Assembly (NCBI GenBank): GCA_028554795.2
Contig: CM068831.1
Coordinates: 37,631,144 to 37,695,143, forward strand
Length of the DNA stretch: 64,000 nt
Source: Sinohyriopsis cumingii
Lineage: Eukaryota > Mollusca > Bivalvia > Unionida > Unionidae
Reading direction: 5' to 3'
The first letter of the stretch is position 1. The number at the start of each line of letters is the position of its first letter. The notes under the pieces were generated by a model that saw only the letters and a program-made list of their open reading frames with translations, was not told where the DNA came from and did no database searches. Positions 1 to 11,250 of this stretch are shown piece after piece. The position numbers and the translations under genes were made by a program.

Positions 1-30
1 ACTATTGTTTACCTACTTGCATGCCTAAAG

Positions 31-53
31 AGCGTGCGTGAAGGAAAACATCC
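31..53 (-). promoter_or_regulatory. Polinton accessory-type promoter motif, left copy
   Basis: On the minus strand this reads GGATGTTTTCCTTCACG followed by a GC-rich trio. It is the mirror copy of the motif at 3299-3320 and a near match to the four motifs that precede the right-end accessory genes of the outer element. No ORF that it could drive is visible before the window edge. Confidence 0.5.
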
Positions 54-310
54 TTCCATTTCAATTCTAACTAAAACATGATCCAGAGGGATAGAGAGAG
101 GTGAAAGAGCACAATTTCATAAAGTGTGAGTAAAAACAAAACACGCCATCCTTATTATACAATGTCAAGACCAAGAGACACCTACGTTTTCTTTCTGGTC
201 TATTCTCTTTTAGAAGGTAGTATGAAATTTCACATCAGGGCCAACGCATCGGCTCACATTGTCAATTTTTCCATTTCCATGTCTTTACTGGCACAAGTTC
301 TTCATCATCT

Positions 311-658
311 TCAATTTCTTCTTCTTCTGAATCCCTCTTCTCTGTTTCGTCTTGTTTTTGTTTCTTCTCTTTTCTCGTAGGGCACTCTGAATTCCAGTGT
401 CCTTTCTCCTGACAACGATATTAGGTATCTTGACTTTTGTCTCTCTTTCTTACACGAAGCAGGTATTCTGGAGACAAATACCCATTTACCTTTGCAGATA
501 TAGCAAACTTCATTAGCACTTACACACTTTCGTATGACTCTCATCAAATCAACGATCAAAAGAATAAGTTTTGTTGCCACTTTCGCATGTGAATTATGCT
601 TTCGTATGACTTTTAGCAAATATTTGACCAGCAGGTCGATCTGTGCTGACTCTTCCAT
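311..658 (-). pseudogene. Zinc-knuckle gene copy, left arm
   Basis: This copy of a small basic protein starts MEESAQIDLL and carries a CYICKG knuckle half, followed by a Lys/Arg/Glu-rich tail. It is clearly related to the zinc-knuckle gene at 19746-20224 in the outer Polinton (same MEE start, same CYIC motif, same position beside the polymerase). A TATA box on the minus strand near 711-717 supports the start at 658 rather than the longer ORF. Such CCHC proteins bind nucleic acid, but the role in Polintons is not known to me. The copy looks decayed, with about one or two breaks. Confidence 0.6.
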
Positions 659-1222
659 CTTCTTGATCGTTTGAGAGCGGAATGAATACTCTGACGCTAA
701 GACACTCTCATTATATACAGGGACCTGCTGCGTATGAAACCTAGTCAAATGTAATTTTGCAATAAGATGAAACGATTTCATTGAGGAAGTAAAAAGCAAT
801 GATGTACCGTATCGCCTCACACAAAACCTGAAGTGTTAGTTCAAATCCGTGTCAGCGATTCCGAAGACGACATAACTGAGCTTTAATCAATGCTCGCCAA
901 TTATGCCACAAAACCACGAGTCCTGATTCACGCCAAAAGAAATTTCGTTCGGTCCATAAAAAATAGTATCATATCTGAGAAACGCAAAAAGGAACTTCCA
1001 GAAAACTGAGAAAGACGGCTTACACCTACAACGTAAATGTATGAGTTCAAGTAGTGCGTAAAACTTAGTCAAATTAAATTTTTATAGTCAAGACGAAACG
1101 ATCTCTTTTCAAACAAGAAAGCAGACACCAAGCGACAATGGCGATCCGTGTCACACAACACTTTTCAAAATGTATATTATCAGAGGTTTGTTCTAGCGAT
1201 CTGCACGGTTAAATTAAATGTT

Positions 1223-2128
1223 GATGTATTTTGCAATAAGACGGACACAATTTCCATGGGATCGCCCATGGTACGAATGTTCGTGCATTAGTTTAATTTT
1301 TAAAAATATTTTTTTTATATAAATCGCCTATAGGATAGACCCAGTAAAGCATGGCCATTCTCGTCACTGTCTGAATAGCTACTCAAGTCAATTCGAAGCG
1401 AACGCGGTAAGAAAATAAGTATAGCCAATGAAATGGCTTACAACGGGTGATGCATTGTTTTGTTCTAGGACTGTGTGGCATAATAATCCCTATGTTCTTG
1501 CGTTGTTACCATTACAGTGCAGACAGACTGAAATGTGAACTTACAAGCCCTCTTTGTGTGTGTTGTACCATTTCCTCTTACCACATCAAAATACTGAGCG
1601 TCACAGTATTGGTTCGCGTTTTCAAACTGACCATTTTTTTATATCTCACTTAAACATTTCGACATAAACACTCACACTCACATCGGTAGAGTCAGAACAG
1701 ACGTGTTACAGTATTGAGGGGCATGTTATCTTTTCGTTTTCAAACTAATAAATTTGGGGCTTGTATGAAGTAAAGAACCGAAAGTACAGTGAAACTCAAG
1801 GATGATGACCCAATCTGTCTGTCTATTGATGCGTGTATTTACTTAAGAAGAAATATGACCTCTAAAACACAAAGAGATACGGCAAGCATGATTACATCAA
1901 ACACAACGATGTTTTCCTTCACGCCCGTGTAATTTAGAGTTTCAATCGTCTTTGAAAACAAACTTGGTCTCCTTTTGTAGGGCTTGAAATAATAAAAGAA
2001 ACTGAAAAATCTTAAGCACTTTGCTATAGATAATTTCATCAACAGACTAAACAACATAAATACCGTTACAACAATAGAAAGCCTTAAATCTTCTATCAAA
2101 AAGAAATGCATGAAAAAAATTAAAGATT
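1223..2128. other. Unique centre of the palindrome
   Basis: The 906 bases between the two arms are AT-rich and show no recognisable protein or repeat. Two short ORFs here have no family resemblance and no promoter. I see nothing else in it. Confidence 0.7.
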
Positions 2129-2692
2129 AACATTTAATTTAACCGTGCAGATCGCTAGAACAAACCTCTGATAATATACATTTTGAAAAGTGTTGTGTGA
2201 CACGGATCGCCATTGTCGCTTGGTGTCTGCTTTCTTGTTTGAAAAGAGATCGTTTCGTCTTGACTATAAAAATTTAATTTGACTAAGTTTTACGCACTAC
2301 TTGAACTCATACATTTACGTTGTAGGTGTAAGCCGTCTTTCTCAGTTTTCTGGAAGTTCCTTTTTGCGTTTCTCAGATATGATACTATTTTTTATGGACC
2401 GAACGAAATTTCTTTTGGCGTGAATCAGGACTCGTGGTTTTGTGGCATAATTGGCGAGCATTGATTAAAGCTCAGTTATGTCGTCTTCGGAATCGCTGAC
2501 ACGGATTTGAACTAACACTTCAGGTTTTGTGTGAGGCGATACGGTACATCATTGCTTTTTACTTCCTCAATGAAATCGTTTCATCTTATTGCAAAATTAC
2601 ATTTGACTAGGTTTCATACGCAGCAGGTCCCTGTATATAAGGAGAGTGTCTTAGCGTCAGAGTATTCATTCCGCTCTCAAACGATCAAGAAG

Positions 2693-3040
2693 ATGGAAGA
2701 GTCAGCACAGATCGACCTGCTGGTCAAATATTTGCTAAAAGTCATACGAAAGCATAATTCACATGCGAAAGTGGCAACAAAACTTATTCTTTTGATCGTT
2801 GATTTGATGAGAGTCATACGAAAGTGTGTAAGTGCTAATGAAGTTTGCTATATCTGCAAAGGTAAATGGGTATTTGTCTCCAGAATACCTGCTTCGTGTA
2901 AGAAAGAGAGACAAAAGTCAAGATACCTAATATCGTTGTCAGGAGAAAGGACACTGGAATTCAGAGTGCCCTACGAGAAAAGAGAAGAAACAAAAACAAG
3001 ACGAAACAGAGAAGAGGGATTCAGAAGAAGAAGAAATTGA
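2693..3040 (+). pseudogene. Zinc-knuckle gene copy, right arm
   Basis: This is the twin of 311-658; the two long ORFs that contain them differ by one residue, which lies upstream of the chosen start. A TATA box (GTATATAAGG, about 2631-2641) lies about 55 bases upstream of the chosen ATG. As in the other copy, the first knuckle half is visible and the tail is Lys/Arg-rich. It is fossil-like, with about one or two breaks. Confidence 0.6.
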
Positions 3041-3298
3041 AGATGATGAAGAACTTGTGCCAGTAAAGACATGGAAATGGAAAAATTGACAATGTGAGCC
3101 GATGCGTTGGCCCTGATGTGAAATTTCATACTACCTTCTAAAAGAGAATAGACCAGAAAGAAAACGTAGGTGTCTCTTGGTCTTGACATTGTATAATAAG
3201 GATGGCGTGTTTTGTTTTTACTCACACTTTATGAAATTGTGCTCTTTCACCTCTCTCTATCCCTCTGGATCATGTTCTAGTTAGAATTGAAATGGAAG

Positions 3299-3320
3299 GA
3301 TGTTTTCCTTCACGCACGCT
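3299..3320 (+). promoter_or_regulatory. Polinton accessory-type promoter motif, right copy
   Basis: GGATGTTTTCCTTCACG is followed by CACGCTC. The motif points away from the palindrome centre into the GT-rich spacer, where no ORF follows. Confidence 0.5.
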
Positions 3321-3535
3321 CTTTAGGCATGCAAGTAGGTAAACAATAGTCAGTCTATTCATCCATCATTTTGTGTCTTGATGTTTCCTAAATCACACAC
3401 TGATGCCATAAAATAACGGGTTAAATGGGTTTTGTAGTGTTGGGAGTGGGGAGTGGGGTGTAGGTGTTTGGCAGAGTTGGTCATTGCAGGTGAGGACTTA
3501 GGTGCTTTCAAAAAACTTTTTCTTCTTCACTCTGT

Positions 3536-3956
3536 GTTGATAGTATATTTCGGGTTTGTATGCGTTCGCGTACGTTTGTGTGGATAGTTTATTTGGGGTT
3601 TGTATTATCTCCCTTCTATGTTGATAGTATATTTGGGGTTTGTTTTTGCCTCTTCCCTCTGTGTGTGTGTATGTGTGTGTGTGTGTTTGTTCGCGTACGT
3701 TGTGTAGATCGTATATTTGGTTGTTTTTTTCTTCTTCCTCCCGAGTGTGGATAGCATATTTGGGGTTTGTATGCGTTCGCGTACGTTTGTGTGGATAGTT
3801 TATTTGGGGTTTGTATTATCTCCCTTCTGTGTTGATAGTATATTTGGGGTTTGTATGCGTTCGCGTACGTTTGCGTGGATAGTTTATTTGGGGTTTGTAT
3901 TATCTCCCTTCTGTGTTGATAGTATATTTGGGATTTGTTTTTTCCTCTTCCCTCTG

Positions 3957-4006
<50 letters not shown>

Positions 4007-4470
4007 CGCGTACATTGTGTAGATCGTATATTTGGTTGTTTCTTTCTTCTTCCTCCCGAGTGTGGATAGCATATTTGGGGTTTGTATGCGTTAGCGACGT
4101 TGTGTGAATAGCATATTTGTGGTTTGTATGCGTTCGCGTACGTTTGTGTGGATAGTTTATTTGGGGTTTGTATTATCTCCCTTCTGTGTTGATAGTATAT
4201 TTGGGGTTTGTTTTTTCCTCTTCCCTCTGTGTGTGTGTGTGTGTGTGTGTGTTCGCGTACGTTGTGTAGATCGTATATTTGGTTGTTTTTTCTTCTTCCT
4301 CCCGAGTGTGGATAGCATATTTGGGGTTTGTATGCGTTAGCGACGTTGTGTGAATAGTATATTTGGGGTTTGTATGCGTTCTCGTACGTTTGTGTTGATA
4401 GTTTATTTGGGGTTTGTGTTATCTCCCTTCTGTATGGATAGTATATTTGGGGTTTGTTTTTTCCTCTTCC

Positions 4471-4505
<35 letters not shown>

Positions 4506-4527
4506 TGCGCGCGTACGTTGTGTGTGT

Positions 4528-4559
<32 letters not shown>

Positions 4560-4565
4560 ATTGGT
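3536..4565. repeat. Minisatellite with embedded GT microsatellites
   Basis: Units containing GCGTACGTTTGTGTGGATAG, then TATATTTGGGGTTTG and TTATCTCCCTTCTG, repeat many times with pure GT runs between them (for example 3966-4005 and 4470-4560). Shorter versions of the same unit (ACGTACGTTGGTATGGATAG and GCGTACGTTTGTGTGAATAG) occur in the spacers between the outer Polinton's right-end genes near 50745 and 51526, which ties this block to the same element family. Open frames here are translations of the repeat, not genes. Confidence 0.85.
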
Positions 4566-5244
4566 CTCTGTTTGTCCCTATAAAAATTCACTTTATCCCT
4601 ATCAGATACACTCTACCTACCTACCTGCAGTAGCATGTATTCAGGTCAGCCACTTGCAACACTGTTGACATTTATCCCCTAGTGTTCAGTACAGTGACGT
4701 CACTGACGCTGGAAATTTTGAGACTATAAATATCGACTTGGGGATTTCCACATTTTGTAGCTATACATATATACTAGAATTCATAAACACGAACGTCATT
4801 CAAGCTGAGGCTATAAGAAGATAGTGGGATTTTCCAAAGGAAAAACCCACAAGTTGGAGCTATAAATAGATAGTGGGATTTCATAGGAATTTCAGCTGAT
4901 TATTGATACATAGGTATTTATTCACGATCGTCACAGAAGTTGATATTGTAAGTAGTTACTAATTTTATCCATTTTAGTCTAAACCATTGTAACTTAATTT
5001 TCGGGGATATGTTTATTTTCCTTTAAATTCTGGGACAATTTCGTCATTTTAGCGTTACTTTTAGTCACATCCATTTTGTCGTTGAGCATTTCCTTGATTA
5101 TAGCTATTTATAGCATCATTACAATTATGCAAATTTTTGAACACCCCAGCAAGATTTCAGGTCTTGGTAATGCTTTATATATAAATCTCACGCTTGTACT
5201 AGTGTATGTATGTTTCTGTCTCTGTTGTGTTTGACCCTCTACCA
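4566..5244. other. Non-coding stretch between spacer and terminus
   Basis: No ORF of note is present. Two near-copies of a TAGTGGGATTT module follow ACTATAAAT/GCTATAAAT-type TATA words (4720-4890), which could be remains of accessory promoters. Nothing else is recognised. Confidence 0.4.
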
Positions 5245-5630
5245 TCATTGTCCCTAGACAATCCCACCATGTTCAATTCCCCTTGACGCTATACAGACCC
5301 ACCATGTTCAATTTCCATATGTTCAATTCCCCTTGTCCCTAGACAGACCCAAACTCTATTCCCCATGTTCAATTCCCCTTGTCCCTAGACAAGCCCAAAC
5401 TCTATTCCCATGTTAATTTCCCCTTGTCGCTAGACAGACCCACACTATAGTTCCATGTTAAATTCCCCTTGTCGCTAGAGTAACCCACGATTTTTCTCCA
5501 TGTTAATTTCCCTTGTCGCCAGATTGTCCCACGATTTTTCTCCATGTTAATTTTCCATTGTCGCTAGAGTTGCCCAAGGGGTCTTGTAATGCTAATTCCC
5601 ATTGTCGCTAGGGTGCCCTCATTTACTACT
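5245..5630. repeat. Polinton terminal tandem units and element end
   Basis: About nine degenerate units of the form CCATGTTAATTTCCCTTGTCGCTAGA-CCCA repeat and stop at TTACTACT (5623-5630). The complete outer Polinton's right terminus has the same unit (CCATGTTCAATTCCCCTTGAGGCTAGAGTGGCCCA) and the same last eight bases, so this is a Polinton terminus. The next six bases, GATATT, would be one side of the target duplication; the other side is outside the window. Confidence 0.8.
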
Positions 5631-7291
5631 GATATTTATATTCAAACGGGCATGAATTCGTCAACCGTTTTAATATATTGAAGAACCGTTTGAAGCTCAG
5701 AAGATATCGCAAAACATTTACTTGCCACATATGACAAAAATTACTCTAAACGTCTGAAAGAGACTATCGCATGTGATGGAACGTGGAAGTATTTGTTCTC
5801 ACCCGAATAAAGAGAAAAATATCAAGTCAGGATCGGAGAAAACAAACAGAGACCACAAATCGCTATACGTCGTCGCGTTATCAAGCAACTTTTATAGACA
5901 TTATTTTGCGACACAAAAAGTCCTCTGTCCAGGTACTTGTGCCTGACTCTACTGGAATCACTGGCCATTTTTATGACTCAAACGTGTAGCAACTAGTTTG
6001 GAATCACTGGCCATTTTTATGACTCAAACGTGTAGCAACTAGTTGTGGAGCACTATCAAACCACCAGTACCCAAGGTATCCATCTATGACATGACAGAGT
6101 ACTGATGCATAACGGTTGTTTTGAAGCGTTTATCTGCAGAAGGTTTTCACATTTATTTACCTTCACATTTTCAGTATTTATTCTTTGCTCGACACCGTTT
6201 TGTAATGTTAAGTTCCTATAGATACCATATATACAAAGGTATACAATCAACGGCATTCGCACACAGACATACATACGGTCGTGATCACATCTACCGACAT
6301 CTAATCTTTGTTTTGAAATGAAAACTTACACTGTCTGTATTCTTGTACGCTGATTTATTTCTCTCCGTTAACTTAAAATTTGTCAGAATCGTGCAGCAAT
6401 TTTAAATTCTGCACGGCTTCATAACGCACGATACCTGTGTCTAACAACAGTATGTTAGAATAATATGTAATTTCCTGTCAATGTTATTTAAAATATATCT
6501 TTCTAAAACAAAGCAATTATAGGTCTAATATTTTCAACGCTATCACGTTTGTCTCGGGTTAATGTGGTTTTAATGCTAGTCACTATATTTAGTTCGTGGA
6601 ATCCCATTACAGACCTCTCCCTTACCTCTTCTCACCATATAGACTAGGCTTTATTCAGATGTATCAAGCGATGATAGGATCGATTTAGCCAGCTATAATC
6701 AGCTCTGCTACGAAAGAGGACAACTTATACCAGAACATAAACTACTTATAAATTAGGGTATGGTTCACTGGTAACGCTTTAAATGGATATTTATTTAGCA
6801 CACTATTTCACAACAAGAGCTGAGTGCATTTAGACTTTAGTAGTAGTAGTAGGGGCATCGCTCGTTGCATTTTATTCAATCAAATATTTTTTGTCAGAAA
6901 CTGACGCGCGGTGTTAAGATAGAATTTTGCCATGAAATTTCAGAGCAGTGTTTCAGTCGATTCTACCAGATTTATTCAGCAGATTCGTCCAGTTCTTTTT
7001 CTGTTCAAAAGTAGTTAGATACTGCAACATTGTACGTATAATCATTCAAGTTTGTTTGCTTTGTTTTGTTATGTTTTTGGTGTTTGTTATTTGACAATAA
7101 GGTTATCTAAAGACAATAATGAATTAAAACATTGGGGTTAGTTCTCGTGTATTTAGGTGTATATCTTATGCTAAGGTCGGCGTCTAAAACAAGATTCCAA
7201 ATCTAAGTGGAACTCAGCATCCAAAATGTTACACAGAGGACAGTTTCTTTCTGACAAAGGAGTAGCTTGTTATGTAGATCATCTGATGGTT
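5631..7291. other. Host intergenic DNA
   Basis: AT-rich sequence without a supported gene. It contains the 46-bp tandem duplication listed separately and a short TAG-repeat (6838-6851). Confidence 0.6.
5953..6044. repeat. 46-bp perfect tandem duplication
   Basis: TGGAATCACTGGCCATTTTT and the following 26 bases occur twice in direct tandem, at 5953-5998 and 5999-6044, with no mismatch seen. Confidence 0.9.
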
Positions 7292-7690
7292 TCAATATTT
7301 CGGTGGAAAAGACTCAATATCTTGAAAGCAAGACCATATGTTATTGATGTCTTGAACTGTATTGCAATATGAAAGATATATGTATAAAAACATTTTTTTA
7401 GGAAAATCACGCAGATTTCCAATCTTGAATTGAAGTATTCCCAATTCGCGATTTCCCCAAAGGTAAAAGGTGTTGTTCAAGCCAACTCCCTGGTCAATCC
7501 AAGCCTCGTAAAATCCTAGCTGAACCAAAAGATCCCTAAGCAAACTCGCGCAGCTCTTCTTCTGTTGAAAAGTAAGTTCGTCCTGTGATATTACTTTATA
7601 TGAGATGTAGATCAACTTATTCTTATTACATATAACCATTCTGAACCAGTATTTAATTATCCAAAACGGTATTGTACATCTCAATGGCAT
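7292..7690 (-). pseudogene. Fragment of a non-LTR retrotransposon ORF2 C-terminus
   Basis: The 132-residue frame has the layout of the region after the reverse transcriptase in many invertebrate LINEs: IIKYWFRMV, then a QKKSCASLLRDLL stretch, then LGFYEAWIDQGVG. The LGF-x-x-AW-x-x-QGVG pattern is the recognisable part. Nothing of the RT domain itself is left on either side, so it is a small relic. It could alternatively be from a retroelement family that shares this tail. Confidence 0.5.
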
Positions 7691-8786
7691 TCGACCAAAT
7701 TCCTGTAAACATTATTATTCTGAATGAATTGATTAATTTGCAATAATTTCTGTTACAACGCTTGCTGCATTCGCAAATATGCAAGTACCGTCACGTGGTA
7801 GTGGGATATCCAGAATATCGTTGCTCGTGTATAACGCGCTCATTGGCACGAATGGTCAAGACACTGATCCTAGCTTATCCAAAACATTTCAAATGTCCTT
7901 CCTCAAATTAATTTTCGAATATTTGTCTCTAATAACTATTGGCAACGTTGAACTCCTCTTTGAATATTAGCGGATATCCGGATTAAAATCAGGAATGATA
8001 CCTTTTATTGACACACACACACACACACACACACACACCAAAATAAAAATTAAAAAAAATAATAATAAAGATTTGGTTGATGATATCTGAGAATAATTTG
8101 AGCATATCCTTAATTTGGGAACGTCCAGCATTGTAAATACTTTCTGACTTCATTATCTCAAGTGTGCAATACAGTAGTAAATCCTGCCAAACATTTAAAA
8201 CAATTACAACAGCAGACCAGGAAAAAAATATTTTATTACTAACTAAACTGCAATAACAACACATGGGCAAAAAGGTGATCAGTCAGTCCATATCCAACTG
8301 GTCAGACAGAATCAGATAAGGTTACCAACTGACAACGCATGCCCGCTTAACCAGCTGCCTCTATCATTACTTATTACAGAGACTTACATAGCTATGCAGA
8401 CTTTCCTGCTGGTATCAGATGTTAGAGTGGGTTCCTCTGGTGACATGAGAAGACCCGTTTTTCTAAATCTCTCCGCCCTCCCTAATGCACACTGGGTACT
8501 GGCGTACGCAGGAATGAGTCAGTTAAGATCGCTCCATGATCCATGGTGTTCTCTCCATATCATATAAATCCAGCTCAAACTTTTCATGGCAGACATGTAA
8601 AAAATTAAAACCTGATTTAAAATAAGATTTTGCAAGCTCAAACCCAGGTCCTAAATTCTTAATTATTTCCACTATATGCTCTAATCTAAGATACTTTGCA
8701 AAGCACCTTACGGGATTTATTTATTCTCAGGACAAGTATTAATGTATTAAGGTATAATCTGAAGATCCCAATCTATTTCAGTGTGT

Positions 8787-8831
<45 letters not shown>

Positions 8832-11240
8832 CCGGGAAGTGAAGTAGGGTGTGCAAGAAAAATACCTCTGGCAACCCTTCTTATACCAATTTTTTGTGTT
8901 TTCTTTTAAAATAGAAGGCGCATGCCTTGTGCCTTTACATTTAGAGAATCCCGGAGATGTCAAACGCCATAATAAGGGAGCAAGAAACCGTTAATAAAAT
9001 CGTAACTGATTTTGGGGAAGAGCGGCCAAGAGCTTGAGACAAACTTCCAATATTTTGGGGGCTTTTTCCTAGAGAATATAGATTTCCTACACTTTAGAAA
9101 GGCTTGTTTATTTATGGCTATGTTTAAGAGCTGACATTTGTCCCTGTACACTGTATAGGCATGTATAAATTTGTATTAGGAATAAAAGGCAAAACCCTAT
9201 TTTGCAAGCCTTTATTTTCTTTTGCTCTAGCCTACTCAGACTAGTCTCTGTTTGAACATTTATACAAGGTATGGATACCCAGTGAAGATATCAGGAGCGC
9301 CCTTGCATATGTGGTAGCATATAAGGCCCAGAATTCCACATCAATCAACCCCAAGATGTGTTAGGATACTAAGCTTTCTTCGTACAGTATTGCTAATAAA
9401 TAACGCACCCAGTTGTGGTTGCATTGCTCACAGTCAAGCAAATATAATTCATTTACCAAATCAACTCTTGTACCCTGCGGAAATGCCTCACCAAATAAGT
9501 ATTCATGTACACGAAAAATGCTAATGTCTAGGTGTAAACAGAGGTATGTTACGATTCTATGGTCATAAACAAAGTAGCAGAGAAAAGAAAAACGAACAAG
9601 TTTAGCACAGTTCAACAAATAATATATTTCCCTAGAATACGAAGTGAAACTTCAAAACTTAGTTTTGTAAATTGAACCCCAGATAATCCTAAAAGTTCTC
9701 TCAGATGTCCAAACGTACAGAGAGTTCCGAATGACTTCCAGAATTGAATGTGTTAGTAGCTTTGAATGAGATGTTGTGCTAACAATCTTAATGTATTAAA
9801 ATGGATACAATGCAGAATGACCTTGAATGAATTCACAATAATCCCAAAAATAGTAATTGAGTCCAAAATCTCAATGAACACTTGTAATTCCAGTGAATTA
9901 TTGTAAATGATCCTCTCAAATTATATCTGAACACAATTAACAATGCTTTTAGAGCTGAACTTGAAGTAGGAATGAAGGATTTTGTTTACTTCAGAATCTT
10001 GTATAAAATCCTATGACAAATTAAGATGACCAGGATGTGGGTCATTTTCCCATTAAATTCGCAAACATGTTCTCTTCTAGAACATTGGAAAGCAAGAACT
10101 TGGACACAAACATCAGTAAACAATGGTGTCATACCAACAAGACAAGAAGAAGGTATGCCTTCGAGAACCTTCTAATGTCAAAAGACCATGTCAACATGTT
10201 TACATTATCTTAAAGTACGATCATGAAAAATTTAGACATGTAATATGTAGTTTATTAATTCCTTTTACAATCTACAATGGTGGACAAAGTTATAGATATA
10301 CACACGGGTAATAGAACTGCTGTTGTTTTTATTAATGTATTTGGTATTTGTGGGGGTTATGTCTATGTGTGTTTTCTTTTGTGGGTTTGTTTTTCGTTTT
10401 TTTTTTTTTTGATGCTGTTGCTTTCGTTTTTCTATCTTGAAACTACCTCCTTTTAGGATAATTTTACTAAATCCCCGTACATTGTTTGCTTTATTCATCG
10501 CGTGCATTGTACCATGAGAGTAATATGAATAAAACCCCTCTTCGATTGTTTTACACAATAAATTAAACAGATATAGAAAATGGGGCATCATGAACATATA
10601 TATAGGGTAACGCATGAATTCATCAGCTGAAGTGGAATTATTTTAGCATGTTCGTACCAGGAAATATGACCGATTCCACCTCCATCTCCATCTTATTGTA
10701 TAATCTGTCCCGTTTGTTCAATGGATTTCTACGGTTGGGTTCATACAGAGCCTCTCCCTACATCCCTCGAGTTTTCCTTTGGTTAATAGGCGGGCTGGAC
10801 GATAAATGTTCCGATCGGACTTGGATATTTTTTGCCCAGTTGTCCTCACGTTTGTCCCAAATTTTCTCTTCATTCCGTGACATGGGATTCCAAATTGGTC
10901 TTCTTTCTCCACGTTTTGCTCAATTATTAATGGATTTACAGTGGAAATATTTTTTTATAAATCAGTCTTGCTATCTTCGGTTACCGAAAATTGATCATGG
11001 TCATAAAAACCTTAAAGATACAGGGTAACAACTATGATACGACAGAGTGTACCTAGCTATCTGGATTATCTGTCTTTACTATAATACGGTAGAGTTAAGC
11101 GCTCTAGTGTTGTAATTTACTTAATATAGTCACTTTGATTTCTGTGCAACGTTAACTCCATTTATCATCATGTTCATAATTGTTTTTAATAAAACATGGG
11201 GACCGAACAGGAAGGTTCCTTCACACAGTCTTGTCACCAG
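7691..11240. other. Host intergenic DNA with microsatellites
   Basis: No supported gene. A CA run lies at 8011-8038 and a GT run at 8780-8826. ORFs in this stretch are short, lack family motifs and are partly microsatellite translations. Confidence 0.6.
9580..9640. repeat. Dispersed repeat, copy A
   Basis: AACAAGTTTAGCACAGTTCA and the following AACAAATAATATATTTCCCTAGA resemble 58550-58597 (AACAAATTTAGTAAAATTCA and onwards) in the same orientation. It is a short piece of an unnamed interspersed repeat. Confidence 0.45.
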
Positions 11241-11250
11241 TGTTACACCA

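Larger units (their letters stand above)
1..1222. repeat. Left arm of 3.35-kb palindrome
   Basis: Positions 1-1222 are the reverse complement of 2129-3350 with only a handful of differences and no length change (each position pairs with 3351 minus itself). The arm is still matching at the window edge, so its true outer end is not visible. It holds the zinc-knuckle ORF, its TATA box and DNA similar to the outer element's polymerase 5-prime region. Confidence 0.95.
2129..3350. repeat. Right arm of 3.35-kb palindrome
   Basis: This is the mirror copy of 1-1222. Read on the minus strand from 3350 inwards it follows the order of the outer Polinton's left end: promoter motif, zinc-knuckle gene, divergent TATA region, then polymerase-like DNA that includes a close match to the outer polymerase around its ACGGCTTACACCTAC stretch (20550) and its AAGCGACAATG stretch (20660). 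Confidence 0.95.
1..5630 (-). mobile_element. Terminal part of a third Polinton-related element, rearranged as an inverted duplication
   Basis: The stretch ends at 5630 in TTACTACT, the same terminal bases as the complete outer Polinton further right, preceded by the same style of tandem terminal units (5245-5630). Inward lie a GT-rich spacer, a promoter-like motif, a zinc-knuckle gene and DNA resembling the start of a Polinton polymerase gene, so this is the polymerase-side end of such an element in reverse orientation. That end is then duplicated as a mirror image around 1223-2128. The left copy reaches position 1 and probably continues outside the window. It is a fossil with no complete core gene in view. 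Arm identity suggests that the mirror copy is young or recently homogenised. Confidence 0.75.

Noticed and set aside
3560-4668. Several Cys/Val-rich ORFs
   Set aside because: They are translations of the GT-rich minisatellite in all frames.
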